Shown in pieces: positions 1 to 8,842 of a stretch of DNA of 44,593 nt. The position numbers and the translations under genes are program-made. Position 1 is the stretch's first letter. Every line of letters begins with the position of its first letter. Below the pieces are notes generated by a model that saw nothing but the letters and a program-made list of their open reading frames with translations, searched no databases and was not told where the DNA came from. Source of the DNA: Coriobacteriia bacterium (GTDB lineage Bacteria; Actinomycetota; Coriobacteriia; Anaerosomatales; Kmv31); the NCBI GenBank assembly GCA_014859305.1, contig JACUUM010000013.1, forward strand, positions 1 to 44,593. Direction: 5' to 3'.

Positions 1-205
<205 letters not shown>

Positions 206-236
206 TCACGGTCGCCCCGGCAGGCGTCCGACGGCT

Positions 237-1043
237 TCACAGACGCTCAAGTATACCAGCCGTCAGCCGCTCGAGCCGCGCCGAGGAACTCCCGGCGGCG
301 GCGAGGACCTCGTCGTGCGAGAGCCCCTCGCCGGCGGCGTTGGCCACGACCGAGATCCCGAGCACGCGCATGCCGAGCGCCCGGGCCGCCACCGCCTCGG
401 GTATCGTCGACATCCCGACCAGGTCCGCGCCGAGCGCTCGCAGCGCGCGGACCTCGGCGGGGGTCTCGTAGCCCGGCCCGCGCACCGCGGCGTACACCCC
501 CTCGCCCAGCCGGATCCCGAAAGCGTCCCCCGCCTCGCGGGCGAGTGCGCGCAAGCCCGGGTCGTAAGCGTCGCGCATCGCGACGAAGGGCCCCCCGCGC
601 TCCCCGCCACTCCAGCCATCAAGCGGCGAGTCGACCAGCAGGCCGATGTGGTCGGTGATGAGTGCGAGCGTTCCGGGCGGCAACTCCGGCGTGAGGGAGC
701 CCGCCGCGTTCGTGAGGATCAGCGTGCGCGCGCCGAGCGCGGCGGCCAGCCGCGCGGGGAAGGCCGCGTCGGGGGCCGAGATCCCCTGGTAGAGGTGGAA
801 CCGCCCGCGGAAGAGCGCGACGCGAGTACCGGCGGCGGCCCCGATCGCGAGACTCGCGGCGTGCCCGGCGACAGCGGTGACGCGAGGAGCACCGGGTATG
901 TTCGCGTACGGCACCTCGCGCTCGGCCGCGAGCGACACCGCGGCCGACTGACCCGACCCGAGCACGATGGCCGCCTCGACAGGCGGCGAGCCCCCCAGGG
1001 CTGCCTCGACGGCCCCCGCCGGAACGGCGAGCGGATCGCGCAT
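237..1043 (-). CDS. Purine nucleoside phosphorylase
   Basis: This 268-residue protein belongs to the trimeric PNP/MTAP family, which cleaves purine nucleosides with phosphate to free base and (deoxy)ribose-1-phosphate. Visible family blocks are the N-terminal phosphate loop GSGQS (usually GSGLG), VAGHA, GRFHLYQG (usually YEG), LTNAAGSL, GPGYETPAEVRALRALGADLVGMS and the late Asn in SVVANAA. Length is normal. The ATG at 1043 is preceded by GGGGGAGGAG. It lies 33 bases downstream of the SpoIID/CWB2 gene and upstream of ahcY, so nucleoside salvage is the likely role. The Gln in place of Glu in the YEG block and the altered phosphate loop are mild departures; the exact base specificity cannot be read. 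Confidence 0.9.
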   Translation of the reverse strand: MRDPLAVPAGAVEAALGGSPPVEAAIVLGSGQSAAVSLAAEREVPYANIPGAPRVTAVAGHAASLAIGAAAGTRVALFRGRFHLYQGISAPDAAFPARLAAALGARTLILTNAAGSLTPELPPGTLALITDHIGLLVDSPLDGWSGGERGGPFVAMRDAYDPGLRALAREAGDAFGIRLGEGVYAAVRGPGYETPAEVRALRALGADLVGMSTIPEAVAARALGMRVLGISVVANAAGEGLSHDEVLAAAGSSSARLERLTAGILERL

Positions 1044-1076
1044 GCGGCTCCTCCCCCGCCCCGCGCCCGCGGGACG

Positions 1077-3302
1077 TCAGTTCATCATCACCTCGTCGAT
1101 CCCGCTCGCCCCCGACTCCGAGACGGCCCCCCTGCCGCCGAACACGACGATGCGGTCGATCTCCATCCGGTGCTCGGCGAGGTAGGCGTCCGTCGGCGCC
1201 GCGACCTGGCCGTCAGGCGCGAGCAGCAAGGGATCCCCTCCACGAGCGGCCCTCACCCCCGCCACTATCCCGATGACCGGGTCGGCCGTGGTGACAAGGT
1301 ACGCCGACCGGCCTGCGCCGCCCCTGCGGCCCCCGGCCGTCCGGCCGCCCTCCGTGAGGCCCTCAGCCAGCTTCACCGCCAGATGATACACGTCCTCGCC
1401 CCGCCGTTCGTCGGCTTCGCGGCCGCTCGTGCCGCCCACCACCGCGTTCAGCCGCTCCGAGGCGTCCCTGTCCAGACCCGCGAGGATCACGGTCGCGGGC
1501 TTCACGTCCGCGAGATGGAACAACGTCATGCCGTCCAGGCCCTCAGGGCGCGCGATGAGCACGGGGTAGCCGCGCGAGTAGGCCAGCGCCGCCAGCGCCC
1601 CGGAGGACACGAGCGTCCTGTCGTCGGTGAGCACGACGCCCTCGGGCTCGCCCGCGCGGCGCGCGAGGTAGGCGGCGCGCGCCGCCAGGTCGTAGCGGTC
1701 GCGGCCCGAGACGCGAACCGCCCCTCCGCCGGAGGCGCGCTCCGCGGCGTCCAACGTCGCCGCGCTCACGGCATCCACGCCTCCCACCACGTACAGCCTC
1801 TGCGGCTTCAGGCGGTCCAGCTGCTCGCGCACGGCGCCGCCGAGCGCGCCGGCAGGCGTGAGCAGCAAAGGGGCGTCCAGCGCGCCGGCGAGCCCGGCGG
1901 CGACCAGCGCTCCCGCGACGTCCCTCTCGCCGGCCAGAACGGCCAGACGCGCCCCCTCGACACGGCGCACCTCCTCGGCCGACGCGGACGACCGGTCGGC
2001 GGCCTGGGCCGAGTAGATCGGGAATCCCGAGACGTAGAACCTGGTGGAGAGCAGTCCCAGCGCGAAGCGGACCCGCTCACCCGCGACGGCGGCCCTCCCG
2101 CCGTCCGAAAGCTTGAACGTCACCGAACGAGCGTGCCCCGACTCCGCGCGGTCGACCACCATGCCGATGACGTGCGCGTCCGGCGGCACGGCCTCATCGG
2201 CCTCCCGAAGCTTCGCCGCCAAGGCGCGTCCGTCCAGCCTCACGCGTCTATCCGTCGGCCACGGCGAGTACTTCGCCCCGGCGACGGCCTCGTAGGGGTC
2301 CTCCACCGCGCGGAAGACGGGATCCGCGGGCGACTCCGGCCAGACGTCGCGGATGTCGGCCGTATGGCCTCCGGACTGCGAGTAGAAGTATGCCTTCACG
2401 ACCTCGTCACCGGCTTTCAGGACGAGCCGCTCGGTGGCGTCCACGGCTCGGGTGGTGCGCTCGGCCTCGTTCAGCTCGATCTTGCCGCCCGACGCGCGCG
2501 AACGCCCGCCGTAGACCTGGCTGTAGACGCTGCAGGCCAGGACGTTGCCCGCGGTCACATCGGCGTAGGCGTACGAACGCGCCGCCACCGCCTGCGCCTT
2601 GAGCGCCTCCATCTCGAAGCTCGAGGGACTCTCCCGAGGGACCACGGCGTAGAGGTACTCCTCCATGTCCAGCACGTTGACGGCCTGCAATCCGGCTCCG
2701 GCCGGCATGACGCGCATCTCGCCGCGGTAGCGGACGTCCCGCCAGCCGAACGGTCCGGTGACTCCCGCCACCTGGATCAGGGCTCCGCGCCGGGGCACGA
2801 CGCCGACCTCGTCTCCGGACGACGGCTCGCCGCCGTCGAGCCGGGCCTCCACTCCACCCCCCCGAAGGGCGAACGCCACGGCTTCTCCTTCCGGCACCGC
2901 TGTCTCGCGACCGCCGGCGACGAGGGTCAGCCCCCCGCCGACGCCACGCATCGTCCATGAAGGGCGGCCCTCGTACGGCCTGCCCGGGCGGTACGCGTCG
3001 TCGATGTTGACCCGCGCGTCCGTCCTCGGCATGCGCTCGAGCCGCGTGCCGTTGTAGTAGTGAGCGAGGATGCGGTCGTGACGGAAGCCCTTCAGGGCGA
3101 AGCCCTGCGCGCCGTACTGACTCATCCCGATCCCGTGGCCGAACCCGCTGCCCGTGAAGGTGAACGTGGGCACCTGCGGCGACTCGGCGGCCACCGACGC
3201 CGTCGCCGGCGCGCCCACGGCCGGCGCGGCCGGGTTCAGGGGCAGCGCCAGCGCGGCGACGGCGGCGGCGGTGATCGCCTTGCGGATAGCGGGGCTGAGC
3301 AC
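1077..3302 (-). CDS. Secreted SpoIID-domain protein with degenerate CWB2 repeats
   Basis: A 742-residue exported protein. Residues 1-35 form a signal peptide (basic start, Ala/Leu-rich core). Residues about 45-400 are a SpoIID domain with GHGIGMSQYGAQGFALKG near 55 and ESPSSF..EALKAQAVAARSYA, whose Glu224 matches the conserved acidic residue of SpoIID, a lytic transglycosylase acting on denuded glycan strands. About residues 425-742 are three CWB2 repeats, the first badly eroded, ending in DEVMMN. The GTG at 3302 was chosen because it opens the signal peptide behind GGAGG and begins after the preceding gene's stop; a longer reading would run through that stop region. It is a tandem, more diverged paralogue of the next gene. 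Likely wall-anchored peptidoglycan remodelling; the enzymatic activity is inferred. Confidence 0.85.
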   Translation of the reverse strand: MLSPAIRKAITAAAVAALALPLNPAAPAVGAPATASVAAESPQVPTFTFTGSGFGHGIGMSQYGAQGFALKGFRHDRILAHYYNGTRLERMPRTDARVNIDDAYRPGRPYEGRPSWTMRGVGGGLTLVAGGRETAVPEGEAVAFALRGGGVEARLDGGEPSSGDEVGVVPRRGALIQVAGVTGPFGWRDVRYRGEMRVMPAGAGLQAVNVLDMEEYLYAVVPRESPSSFEMEALKAQAVAARSYAYADVTAGNVLACSVYSQVYGGRSRASGGKIELNEAERTTRAVDATERLVLKAGDEVVKAYFYSQSGGHTADIRDVWPESPADPVFRAVEDPYEAVAGAKYSPWPTDRRVRLDGRALAAKLREADEAVPPDAHVIGMVVDRAESGHARSVTFKLSDGGRAAVAGERVRFALGLLSTRFYVSGFPIYSAQAADRSSASAEEVRRVEGARLAVLAGERDVAGALVAAGLAGALDAPLLLTPAGALGGAVREQLDRLKPQRLYVVGGVDAVSAATLDAAERASGGGAVRVSGRDRYDLAARAAYLARRAGEPEGVVLTDDRTLVSSGALAALAYSRGYPVLIARPEGLDGMTLFHLADVKPATVILAGLDRDASERLNAVVGGTSGREADERRGEDVYHLAVKLAEGLTEGGRTAGGRRGGAGRSAYLVTTADPVIGIVAGVRAARGGDPLLLAPDGQVAAPTDAYLAEHRMEIDRIVVFGGRGAVSESGASGIDEVMMN

Positions 3303-3334
3303 GTGGCGGGACCTCCGTCGGAGCGCCCTCGCTC

Positions 3335-5620
3335 CTAGTTCATCATCGTCGCGTCGAGAGCGGCGAAGGCGGAGTCGGTCACGGCCGCGCGGCTGCCGAA
3401 GATCCACAGCCTCTGGATGTAGGACCGGTTCTCCCTCAGGTACGCGGCCGTGGGCGGCGCGACGCGATCACGGCGGGTGAGCAGCATGGGCCTGCGCATC
3501 TTCCCGGCGAGCACGCCGCCGGCGAGCGCGTCGGGGAAGTCGTAGCCCGTCGCCAGATAGACCTCGTCGCGCGACCAGACGCCTTCCGGCGCCGCTCCCC
3601 CGCCCAGGTAGCGTGCGATCGCGACCGACGTCGCGTACCTGTCGGAGCCCGCCAGGCGCTTCACGGAGCCTCCCGAAGCCGTGGCCGCCGCGGAAGCGGC
3701 CCCGGCCGACACGACCGCGTCGCTGCCGGCGACCAGCGTCTGCTCCGGTTTCAGCGCTCTCAGCGCCCGAGCCGAGGCACCGTGCAGCGCGTCACGCCTG
3801 GTCAGCAGGATCGGGTAGGCCTGGGCGTAGGCGAGCACGGATGCCGCGGCGGCATCGGGCCAAGACGTCCCGCTCACCAGCAGCGCCTTGGCGGGCGGCT
3901 CGCCGCCGTTGGCCGTGGCGACCTCGGAGATCTCGGCGGCGGCCTTCTCGGCGGTCGTGTACCGGTCCTGCCCCGCGATCCGCATCACTGTCGCGGCCGG
4001 GAGCTTGGCTCGCACGGCGCTCTCGACACCGGCGGTCAGCGCGGGGCCGCCCCCCATCAGGTAGACGGTGGACGGCGCGAGGCGCGCGAGCTCCCGCGCC
4101 GTCTCGGAGGGCAGCGAGCCGCGGCGCGAGAGCAGCAGCGAGCCTCCGGAGGCGCCGGCGAGGCCCGAGCCCGTCAGTGCGTCCGCGAAGTCCTCGCCGC
4201 TTGCGATCACCACGGTCGGAGCGGTCGTCGGGAAGGCGCGCTTGGAGATCTCGACCGCAGTGGAGTAGCGGTCACTCCCGTAGATGCGCGAGATCGGGAA
4301 GCCCGAGAAGTAGAACATGGGCGAGAGCAGGCCGAACGTGCCTCGCACCGTCCAGCCGGAGACCTTCACGGAGGAGCCCTCGCTGAAGCGGAACGTGACG
4401 TAGCGGGGGTAGCCGGAGGCGGCACGCTCGGTGATCACCCCGGTGACGTGGGCGGAGCCGCCAGGGACGCCGGAGATGCCCGCGGCGCGCAGCTTGTCCG
4501 CCAGCTGCAGTCCGGAGAGGCGCTTCTCCTTGTCGGAGGGCCATGGGCAGTACGGGGCGCCCGCGAGCGACTCGTAGGGGTCCGAGACGCTCCTGTGGTA
4601 CGGCCGCGGAGTCGCGCTCACCCACACGTCCTCGATGTTGGCGGTCCGCCCGCCGGACTGCGAGAAGAAGTATGTGGTGACTACGGTCTTGTGGCTGGTC
4701 GAGGTGTAGTACACCACCCTGCCCGCCGTCGCGTTCACCGCCGAGTTCGTACTCGACGCCTCATGCATGTAGACGTTCGAGTCCGAGCCGTCCCTGAGAC
4801 GGGAATGGGCGCCGTAGACCTGGCTGGAGGTGGTGCAGTACAACTCCCCGTCGAGCGTCCCGTTGCGGTCCTGGTCGGGGTTGGTCGCCCAGGCGTACGA
4901 GCGCGCTGCGACCGCCTGCGCCTTGAGCGCCTCGGCGCGCCAGGACGAAGGGCTCTCGCGGGGCACCACACCGTACAGGTAGCTCTCCATCGGGACGTGG
5001 TTGACCGCCTTCAGCGTGTTGCCCGAAGCGGTGAGCCTGATGCTCCCCCTGTAGCGCATGTAGGGATACCCGTTCGGGTGGTCCTTGTGCAGCGGCGGAC
5101 CGGATGCGTCCTTGACCACGAGGAGCTTCGGGCTGCCGCTCGCCGCGCTGACGCTCGCCGAGGACCCGAGCGTCCTGCCGGCCACCACGATCTTGCCGTC
5201 CTTGGCGGTGAACGTCTGGTAGGCGTTGTTGCCCAGCGTGAGGGACGTCGAGCCGCTCGACACCCTGAGCTCGGACTTGTATCCCTTGATGGTCCAAGAG
5301 GACCGGTACCTCTTGGCCCTGTCGATGTTCACCCGGACGGTGGGGTTCTTGTCCTTCGCCCCGAAGAGCGACTCCAGCGTGCGCAGGGTCGTCTTCTGGT
5401 AGTAGTGGGTGAGGATCCTGTCGTACGTGTAGCCCTTCAGCGCGAAGCCCTGGGCGCCGTACTGGCTCATGCCGATGCCGTGACCCCATCCGGTGCCGCT
5501 GATGGTGAAGTCGCGTACGGCTTGAGGGGCGGGCGCGGCGCCTGCGGGCCCGGCCGCCGGGACGGCGACGACGGATGCGGAGAGCGCGGCCGCGAGGAAG
5601 GCTCTCAGGCTACGATGCAT
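3335..5620 (-). CDS. Secreted SpoIID-domain protein with three CWB2 repeats
   Basis: A 761-residue exported protein. Residues 1-32 are a signal peptide rich in Ala. The SpoIID domain follows, with GWGHGIGMSQYGAQGFALKG near 45 and MESYLYGVVPRESPSSW around 211-227 (Glu222 is the candidate catalytic acid), then EALKAQAVAARSYA. About residues 445-761 hold three well-kept CWB2 repeats with the signatures GSDRYSTA, GQDRYTTA and GSDRYATS, and GEDFADAL/GYDFPDAL blocks; the protein ends LDATMMN. CWB2 modules are known in C. difficile to bind an anionic wall polymer. The ATG at 5620 sits behind CTGGAGG. It is 32 bases upstream of its diverged paralogue and 29 downstream of a glycosyltransferase, so it belongs with the polymer locus. 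Likely a wall-anchored glycan-cleaving protein. Confidence 0.9.
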   Translation of the reverse strand: MHRSLRAFLAAALSASVVAVPAAGPAGAAPAPQAVRDFTISGTGWGHGIGMSQYGAQGFALKGYTYDRILTHYYQKTTLRTLESLFGAKDKNPTVRVNIDRAKRYRSSWTIKGYKSELRVSSGSTSLTLGNNAYQTFTAKDGKIVVAGRTLGSSASVSAASGSPKLLVVKDASGPPLHKDHPNGYPYMRYRGSIRLTASGNTLKAVNHVPMESYLYGVVPRESPSSWRAEALKAQAVAARSYAWATNPDQDRNGTLDGELYCTTSSQVYGAHSRLRDGSDSNVYMHEASSTNSAVNATAGRVVYYTSTSHKTVVTTYFFSQSGGRTANIEDVWVSATPRPYHRSVSDPYESLAGAPYCPWPSDKEKRLSGLQLADKLRAAGISGVPGGSAHVTGVITERAASGYPRYVTFRFSEGSSVKVSGWTVRGTFGLLSPMFYFSGFPISRIYGSDRYSTAVEISKRAFPTTAPTVVIASGEDFADALTGSGLAGASGGSLLLSRRGSLPSETARELARLAPSTVYLMGGGPALTAGVESAVRAKLPAATVMRIAGQDRYTTAEKAAAEISEVATANGGEPPAKALLVSGTSWPDAAAASVLAYAQAYPILLTRRDALHGASARALRALKPEQTLVAGSDAVVSAGAASAAATASGGSVKRLAGSDRYATSVAIARYLGGGAAPEGVWSRDEVYLATGYDFPDALAGGVLAGKMRRPMLLTRRDRVAPPTAAYLRENRSYIQRLWIFGSRAAVTDSAFAALDATMMN

Positions 5621-5649
5621 GCTATGTCTCGCCTCCAGGTGATGCGCGG

Positions 5650-6834
5650 TTACCAGTATACACCGGCCCTCGGGGGCGCGGCCGGCGTCGCCTGCTGCGA
5701 GAGCAGCCCCTCGTAGACCAGCAGCAGCCGCCGTGCCACCTCTTGCCAGTTCAGGCCCGCTTCCACGATCGCTCGCCCGCGGCGCCCCATCTCGGCGCGC
5801 GTGCCGGGCTCGTCCCGCAGTCGCACGAGGGCGGCGTCGAGCGCCGCCCCGTCGCCCGGCTGCACCGCGAGACCCACTCCCTCTCGTACGGCGTAGTCGC
5901 CGGCCCACGTCCCGGACGAGACTATGCAGGGCAGCCCACAGGCCATGGCTTCCATCATCTTCACCGGGAACAGCGTCCGGACGTTGCCGATGCCGGCCTC
6001 GTAGACCGCGTACACGACGTCGCAGCGCGCGTAGTAGGCGGGCAGGTCCGCGTAGGCGAACCGGCCGCGCACCTCGATGCGCCGCAGCTCCGCGGCGATG
6101 ACCGCGACCTCCTCGGCGGCCGTCCCCCCGCCGGCGAGCAGCGCGGCCATGTCCTCGTGCGCGTCGACGACCTCCATCAGCGTGCGCAGCCCGCCGACGT
6201 AGCGCTTCTGGCCGAAGTAGCCGACGGTCAGCGGACGGTCGGGCCGGCGCTCCTCTGCCGGCCGGAACATCTCGGCATCCGGCGCGTTCTCTATCGGCGT
6301 GAGCCGGTCGCCGACGCCGAAGCGGCCGTAGTAGTCCAGCGTGCCGGGGTTGGCGACGAGCACGGCGTCGGCGGCGGGGAGCGCCCGGCGCTCGACCACG
6401 CGCACCCCCGCCCTGGCCGCGACCCCCGGAAGCCCCCGCTGCGGCACCATGTTGCTCTCGCGGTAGAGCTCGTGCATATCGAGCACCAGCTTCCGGCGCT
6501 CGCTCCCCCGCGCGGCGCGGAGCCCGGCCTGCGCGGTGTCGAGGTCGTGGCAGTGCACCGCATCCGGCGCGAGCCTGGCGGCCTCCTCGGCGGCCACGCG
6601 CCAGAACCCGCGGTACGCCCCGAGGTTGGCGAGCCCGCCGCCGTGCCGGGCCTCCGGACCGACCCGCAGGATCCGCACTCCGCCGCGCTCCTCCTCCGGT
6701 GGCCCCGACAACGCCCTGTCCCACGCGATCACGGTCACCTCGAGGCCCGCCGCGACGAGCGCCGCCGCTTCCTTCTCCACGCGGGGGTCGGAGTGCAGCG
6801 CGTTGCTCAGCAGCATCGCCACCCGGCCGTTCAC
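5650..6834 (-). CDS. Glycosyltransferase, GT4-like (GT-B fold)
   Basis: A 394-residue cytoplasmic glycosyltransferase. The N-terminal half starts RVAMLLSNALHSDPRVEKEA, has DAVHCHDLD and DMHELYRES blocks, and the C-terminal half has TVGYFGQKRYVGG and FPVKMMEAMACGLPCIVS, the GT4 nucleotide-sugar-binding E-x7-E-like region. The GTG at 6834 has GAGGAGGGAG six bases before it and overlaps the stop of the upstream glycosyltransferase as GTGA, so the two are translationally coupled. It is the last gene of a run glycosyltransferase - Wzy - Wzz - glycosyltransferase - glycosyltransferase. It presumably adds one sugar of the lipid-linked repeat unit; donor and acceptor cannot be told from sequence. Confidence 0.85.
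   Translation of the reverse strand: MNGRVAMLLSNALHSDPRVEKEAAALVAAGLEVTVIAWDRALSGPPEEERGGVRILRVGPEARHGGGLANLGAYRGFWRVAAEEAARLAPDAVHCHDLDTAQAGLRAARGSERRKLVLDMHELYRESNMVPQRGLPGVAARAGVRVVERRALPAADAVLVANPGTLDYYGRFGVGDRLTPIENAPDAEMFRPAEERRPDRPLTVGYFGQKRYVGGLRTLMEVVDAHEDMAALLAGGGTAAEEVAVIAAELRRIEVRGRFAYADLPAYYARCDVVYAVYEAGIGNVRTLFPVKMMEAMACGLPCIVSSGTWAGDYAVREGVGLAVQPGDGAALDAALVRLRDEPGTRAEMGRRGRAIVEAGLNWQEVARRLLLVYEGLLSQQATPAAPPRAGVYW
5655..5660 (-). promoter_or_regulatory. Candidate -10 box for the SpoIID/CWB2 pair
   Basis: On the minus strand the bases read TATACT, 35 bases before the ATG of the SpoIID/CWB2 gene, at the very end of the upstream glycosyltransferase. No convincing -35 hexamer is visible, so this is a weak call. 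Confidence 0.25.
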
Positions 6835-8069
6835 GCGCCGCTCCCTCCTCGGTCCGCCGCCGTGCCGCTGAGCTGCGACCTTGCGGCGACCTCCCGGTAG
6901 AGCCGCACGAGCAGGTGGCCGACGACCTCCTTGGAGAACCGCTCGCGTATCGACGCGGCGATGGCCGCGCCGTCGAAGGACGCCTGGTCTTCGAGGGCGA
7001 GGCGGATCCCCTCCGCCAGGGCCGTCCGGTCGCCGGGCTCCACGAGTACCCCCTGGCCGGGCCCGACGATGCCGGAGGGCCCCCCCGAGCGCGTCGCCAC
7101 CGCGGGCAGCCCGGTCGACATCGCCTCGATCAGCGCGACGCCGAATCCCTCCCGCAGGGACGGCAGCACGAACAGGTCGGCGGAGCCGAGAGCTTCTCGC
7201 AGCTCTTCTTGAGGCAGAGGCCCCGCAAGGCGGACGCGGCCGACCAGGCCCAGCGCCTGGGAGAGGCGGGCGAGCCGCTCCCGCAGCGGCCCGTCGCCGA
7301 CGATCGTCAACTCCAGGTCGCGCCCTTCGGCGACCAGCGCCGCGAGGGCGTCGAGCAGCACCGCGTGCCCCTTCTCGGGCACGAGCCTGCCCACCGCCAC
7401 CAGACGCACAGGGGATGGCGCGCCCCGATCCCTGGACACGAAGCTGAACGCCTCCCCGTCGTACGTGTCCGGGATGACGACCGTCCGCGCGGGGTCCGCG
7501 CCGATGAGGGACACCGCGTCCCCGGCCAGGGCGTCGCTTACGCATACGATCGCGGACGCGTATGCGGCCACCTCCTCCAGCTCGCGCTTCCAGGCGGGAC
7601 GGACCAGGTTGGTGTACAGGTCGGATCCGTGGACGGTCACTATCAGCGGGACGCCCGCGGCCGCGGCGAGCCGCCGGGCGGCCGCGGCGCTGGGGTAGAG
7701 GGCGTGGGCGTGTACGAATGCAGGAGCATGGTCGGCAAGCGCACGAGCGAACGGTCCTCTCGCGGCGCGGGCCATCGAGGACGCGACTCCCGCGTACAGG
7801 AGCCGGCGCGGCAGGACCGGGTAGCGCGGCCGGCTCACTTCCACTCCGCCGTGCTCGCCGTCGCCACGCACGTAGGGCTTGCGCAGCGCGCCGGCGAGCA
7901 CCCGCGGGACCCACGGAACGGGCGCGATGACGCGCCAGGACACGGCACGCGCCGTCGCGTCGAGCTGCTCGGCGACGAACAGGCCCCGCAGAGGCTCCGC
8001 CGGGCTGGGGAACTGCTTGGCGAAGGCCAGGCCGCGCAGGCGGCCCTCCCCGTCCGCGTCCACTCTCAC
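6831..8069 (-). CDS. Glycosyltransferase family 4 protein
   Basis: A 412-residue GT4 enzyme. The N-terminal acceptor domain shows FVHAHALYPSA and VTVHGSDLYTNL; the C-terminal donor domain shows LVAVGRLVPEKGH, LTIVGDGPLRERL and LPSLREGFGVALIEAMSTGLPAV with the paired Glu residues of GT4 transferases. The GTG at 8069 overlaps the stop of the Wzz-like gene (GTGA); a second GTG lies 6 bases on. Its own stop overlaps the next glycosyltransferase start by 4 bases. It resembles transferases of exopolysaccharide synthesis (WcaC/EpsD type) with unknown sugar specificity. Confidence 0.88.
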   Translation of the reverse strand: MRVDADGEGRLRGLAFAKQFPSPAEPLRGLFVAEQLDATARAVSWRVIAPVPWVPRVLAGALRKPYVRGDGEHGGVEVSRPRYPVLPRRLLYAGVASSMARAARGPFARALADHAPAFVHAHALYPSAAAARRLAAAAGVPLIVTVHGSDLYTNLVRPAWKRELEEVAAYASAIVCVSDALAGDAVSLIGADPARTVVIPDTYDGEAFSFVSRDRGAPSPVRLVAVGRLVPEKGHAVLLDALAALVAEGRDLELTIVGDGPLRERLARLSQALGLVGRVRLAGPLPQEELREALGSADLFVLPSLREGFGVALIEAMSTGLPAVATRSGGPSGIVGPGQGVLVEPGDRTALAEGIRLALEDQASFDGAAIAASIRERFSKEVVGHLLVRLYREVAARSQLSGTAADRGGSGA

Positions 8070-8842
8070 CGCGCGGCCGCGGCCGCGCCCCTCCTGCCCA
8101 TGAGCTCTCGCACGGCGGCCAGCGCCACCCCGAGCATGACGCCGAGGAAGCCCGCCCCCGCCAGCGCGTCGCGCAGTGTCTTCGAGGCGGGGCGGGAAGT
8201 GACCGACACGTCGCCGTCCCAGGAGTAGGCGTCCAGCACCGACTGGTACGCCGAGGTGTAGTTGAGGAGGGAGAGCCTCAGCGAGTACAGCGCCTGGGAC
8301 TTGGCGAGATCCGCCTCGGACTGCGTCCGCATCTGGTTCGCCAGGAACTCTGTGCGCTCCACCTCCTCGACCATCCGCTGGGTGAGCTCCATGAGTGCGC
8401 GGGCCTTGTCGATCTCGCCCGTGGACAGCTCCCGGCCGCGGGTCACCACGCCCCGCGCCATCGCCGCCGCCCCGCGCTCTGCCTCGGCCTCGTCGTCGGC
8501 GCGGTACGTCACGAACAGCCACGCCTGCGGGTCGCCGGTGGTGTAGGCGTTCATGTCCGAGGAGAGGTCCTCGGCCGGTATGCCCGTCTCACTCGCGACG
8601 ATGCTGCGGTACTCCTCGCCGTCGCCGGTGATCTCGGAGACGAGGTCGTCCGGCTTCACCACGCCCGGGCGCGCCGTGATCGCCGCCGCGATGGCGACCT
8701 GCGCAGTGCCGGTGTGGGTCGTTCTGGCGTCACGGGTCGCGAGGTAGGCCGCAGCGAGCGCGGCGACCGTCACCACCGCCACGAGCCACCACTGACGCCT
8801 CACCGCATCGGTCAGGACGGCGACGGGATGGCCTTCAGGCAT
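8066..8842 (-). CDS. Wzz-like polysaccharide chain-length determinant
   Basis: A 258-residue inner-membrane protein with the Wzz layout: a short cytoplasmic start, one membrane helix at about residues 18-36, a long extracytoplasmic segment with helical, charged stretches (about 120-190), and a second membrane helix near 226-247 followed by a short basic tail. Such proteins set polymer length together with Wzy and Wzx. No attached or neighbouring BY-kinase is visible, unlike many capsule systems of Gram-positive bacteria. The ATG at 8842 follows GAGGAGG and lies inside the end of the upstream Wzy-like gene. Sequence is divergent, so the call rests on topology and on its place between the polymerase and a glycosyltransferase. 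Confidence 0.7.
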   Translation of the reverse strand: MPEGHPVAVLTDAVRRQWWLVAVVTVAALAAAYLATRDARTTHTGTAQVAIAAAITARPGVVKPDDLVSEITGDGEEYRSIVASETGIPAEDLSSDMNAYTTGDPQAWLFVTYRADDEAEAERGAAAMARGVVTRGRELSTGEIDKARALMELTQRMVEEVERTEFLANQMRTQSEADLAKSQALYSLRLSLLNYTSAYQSVLDAYSWDGDVSVTSRPASKTLRDALAGAGFLGVMLGVALAAVRELMGRRGAAAAAR

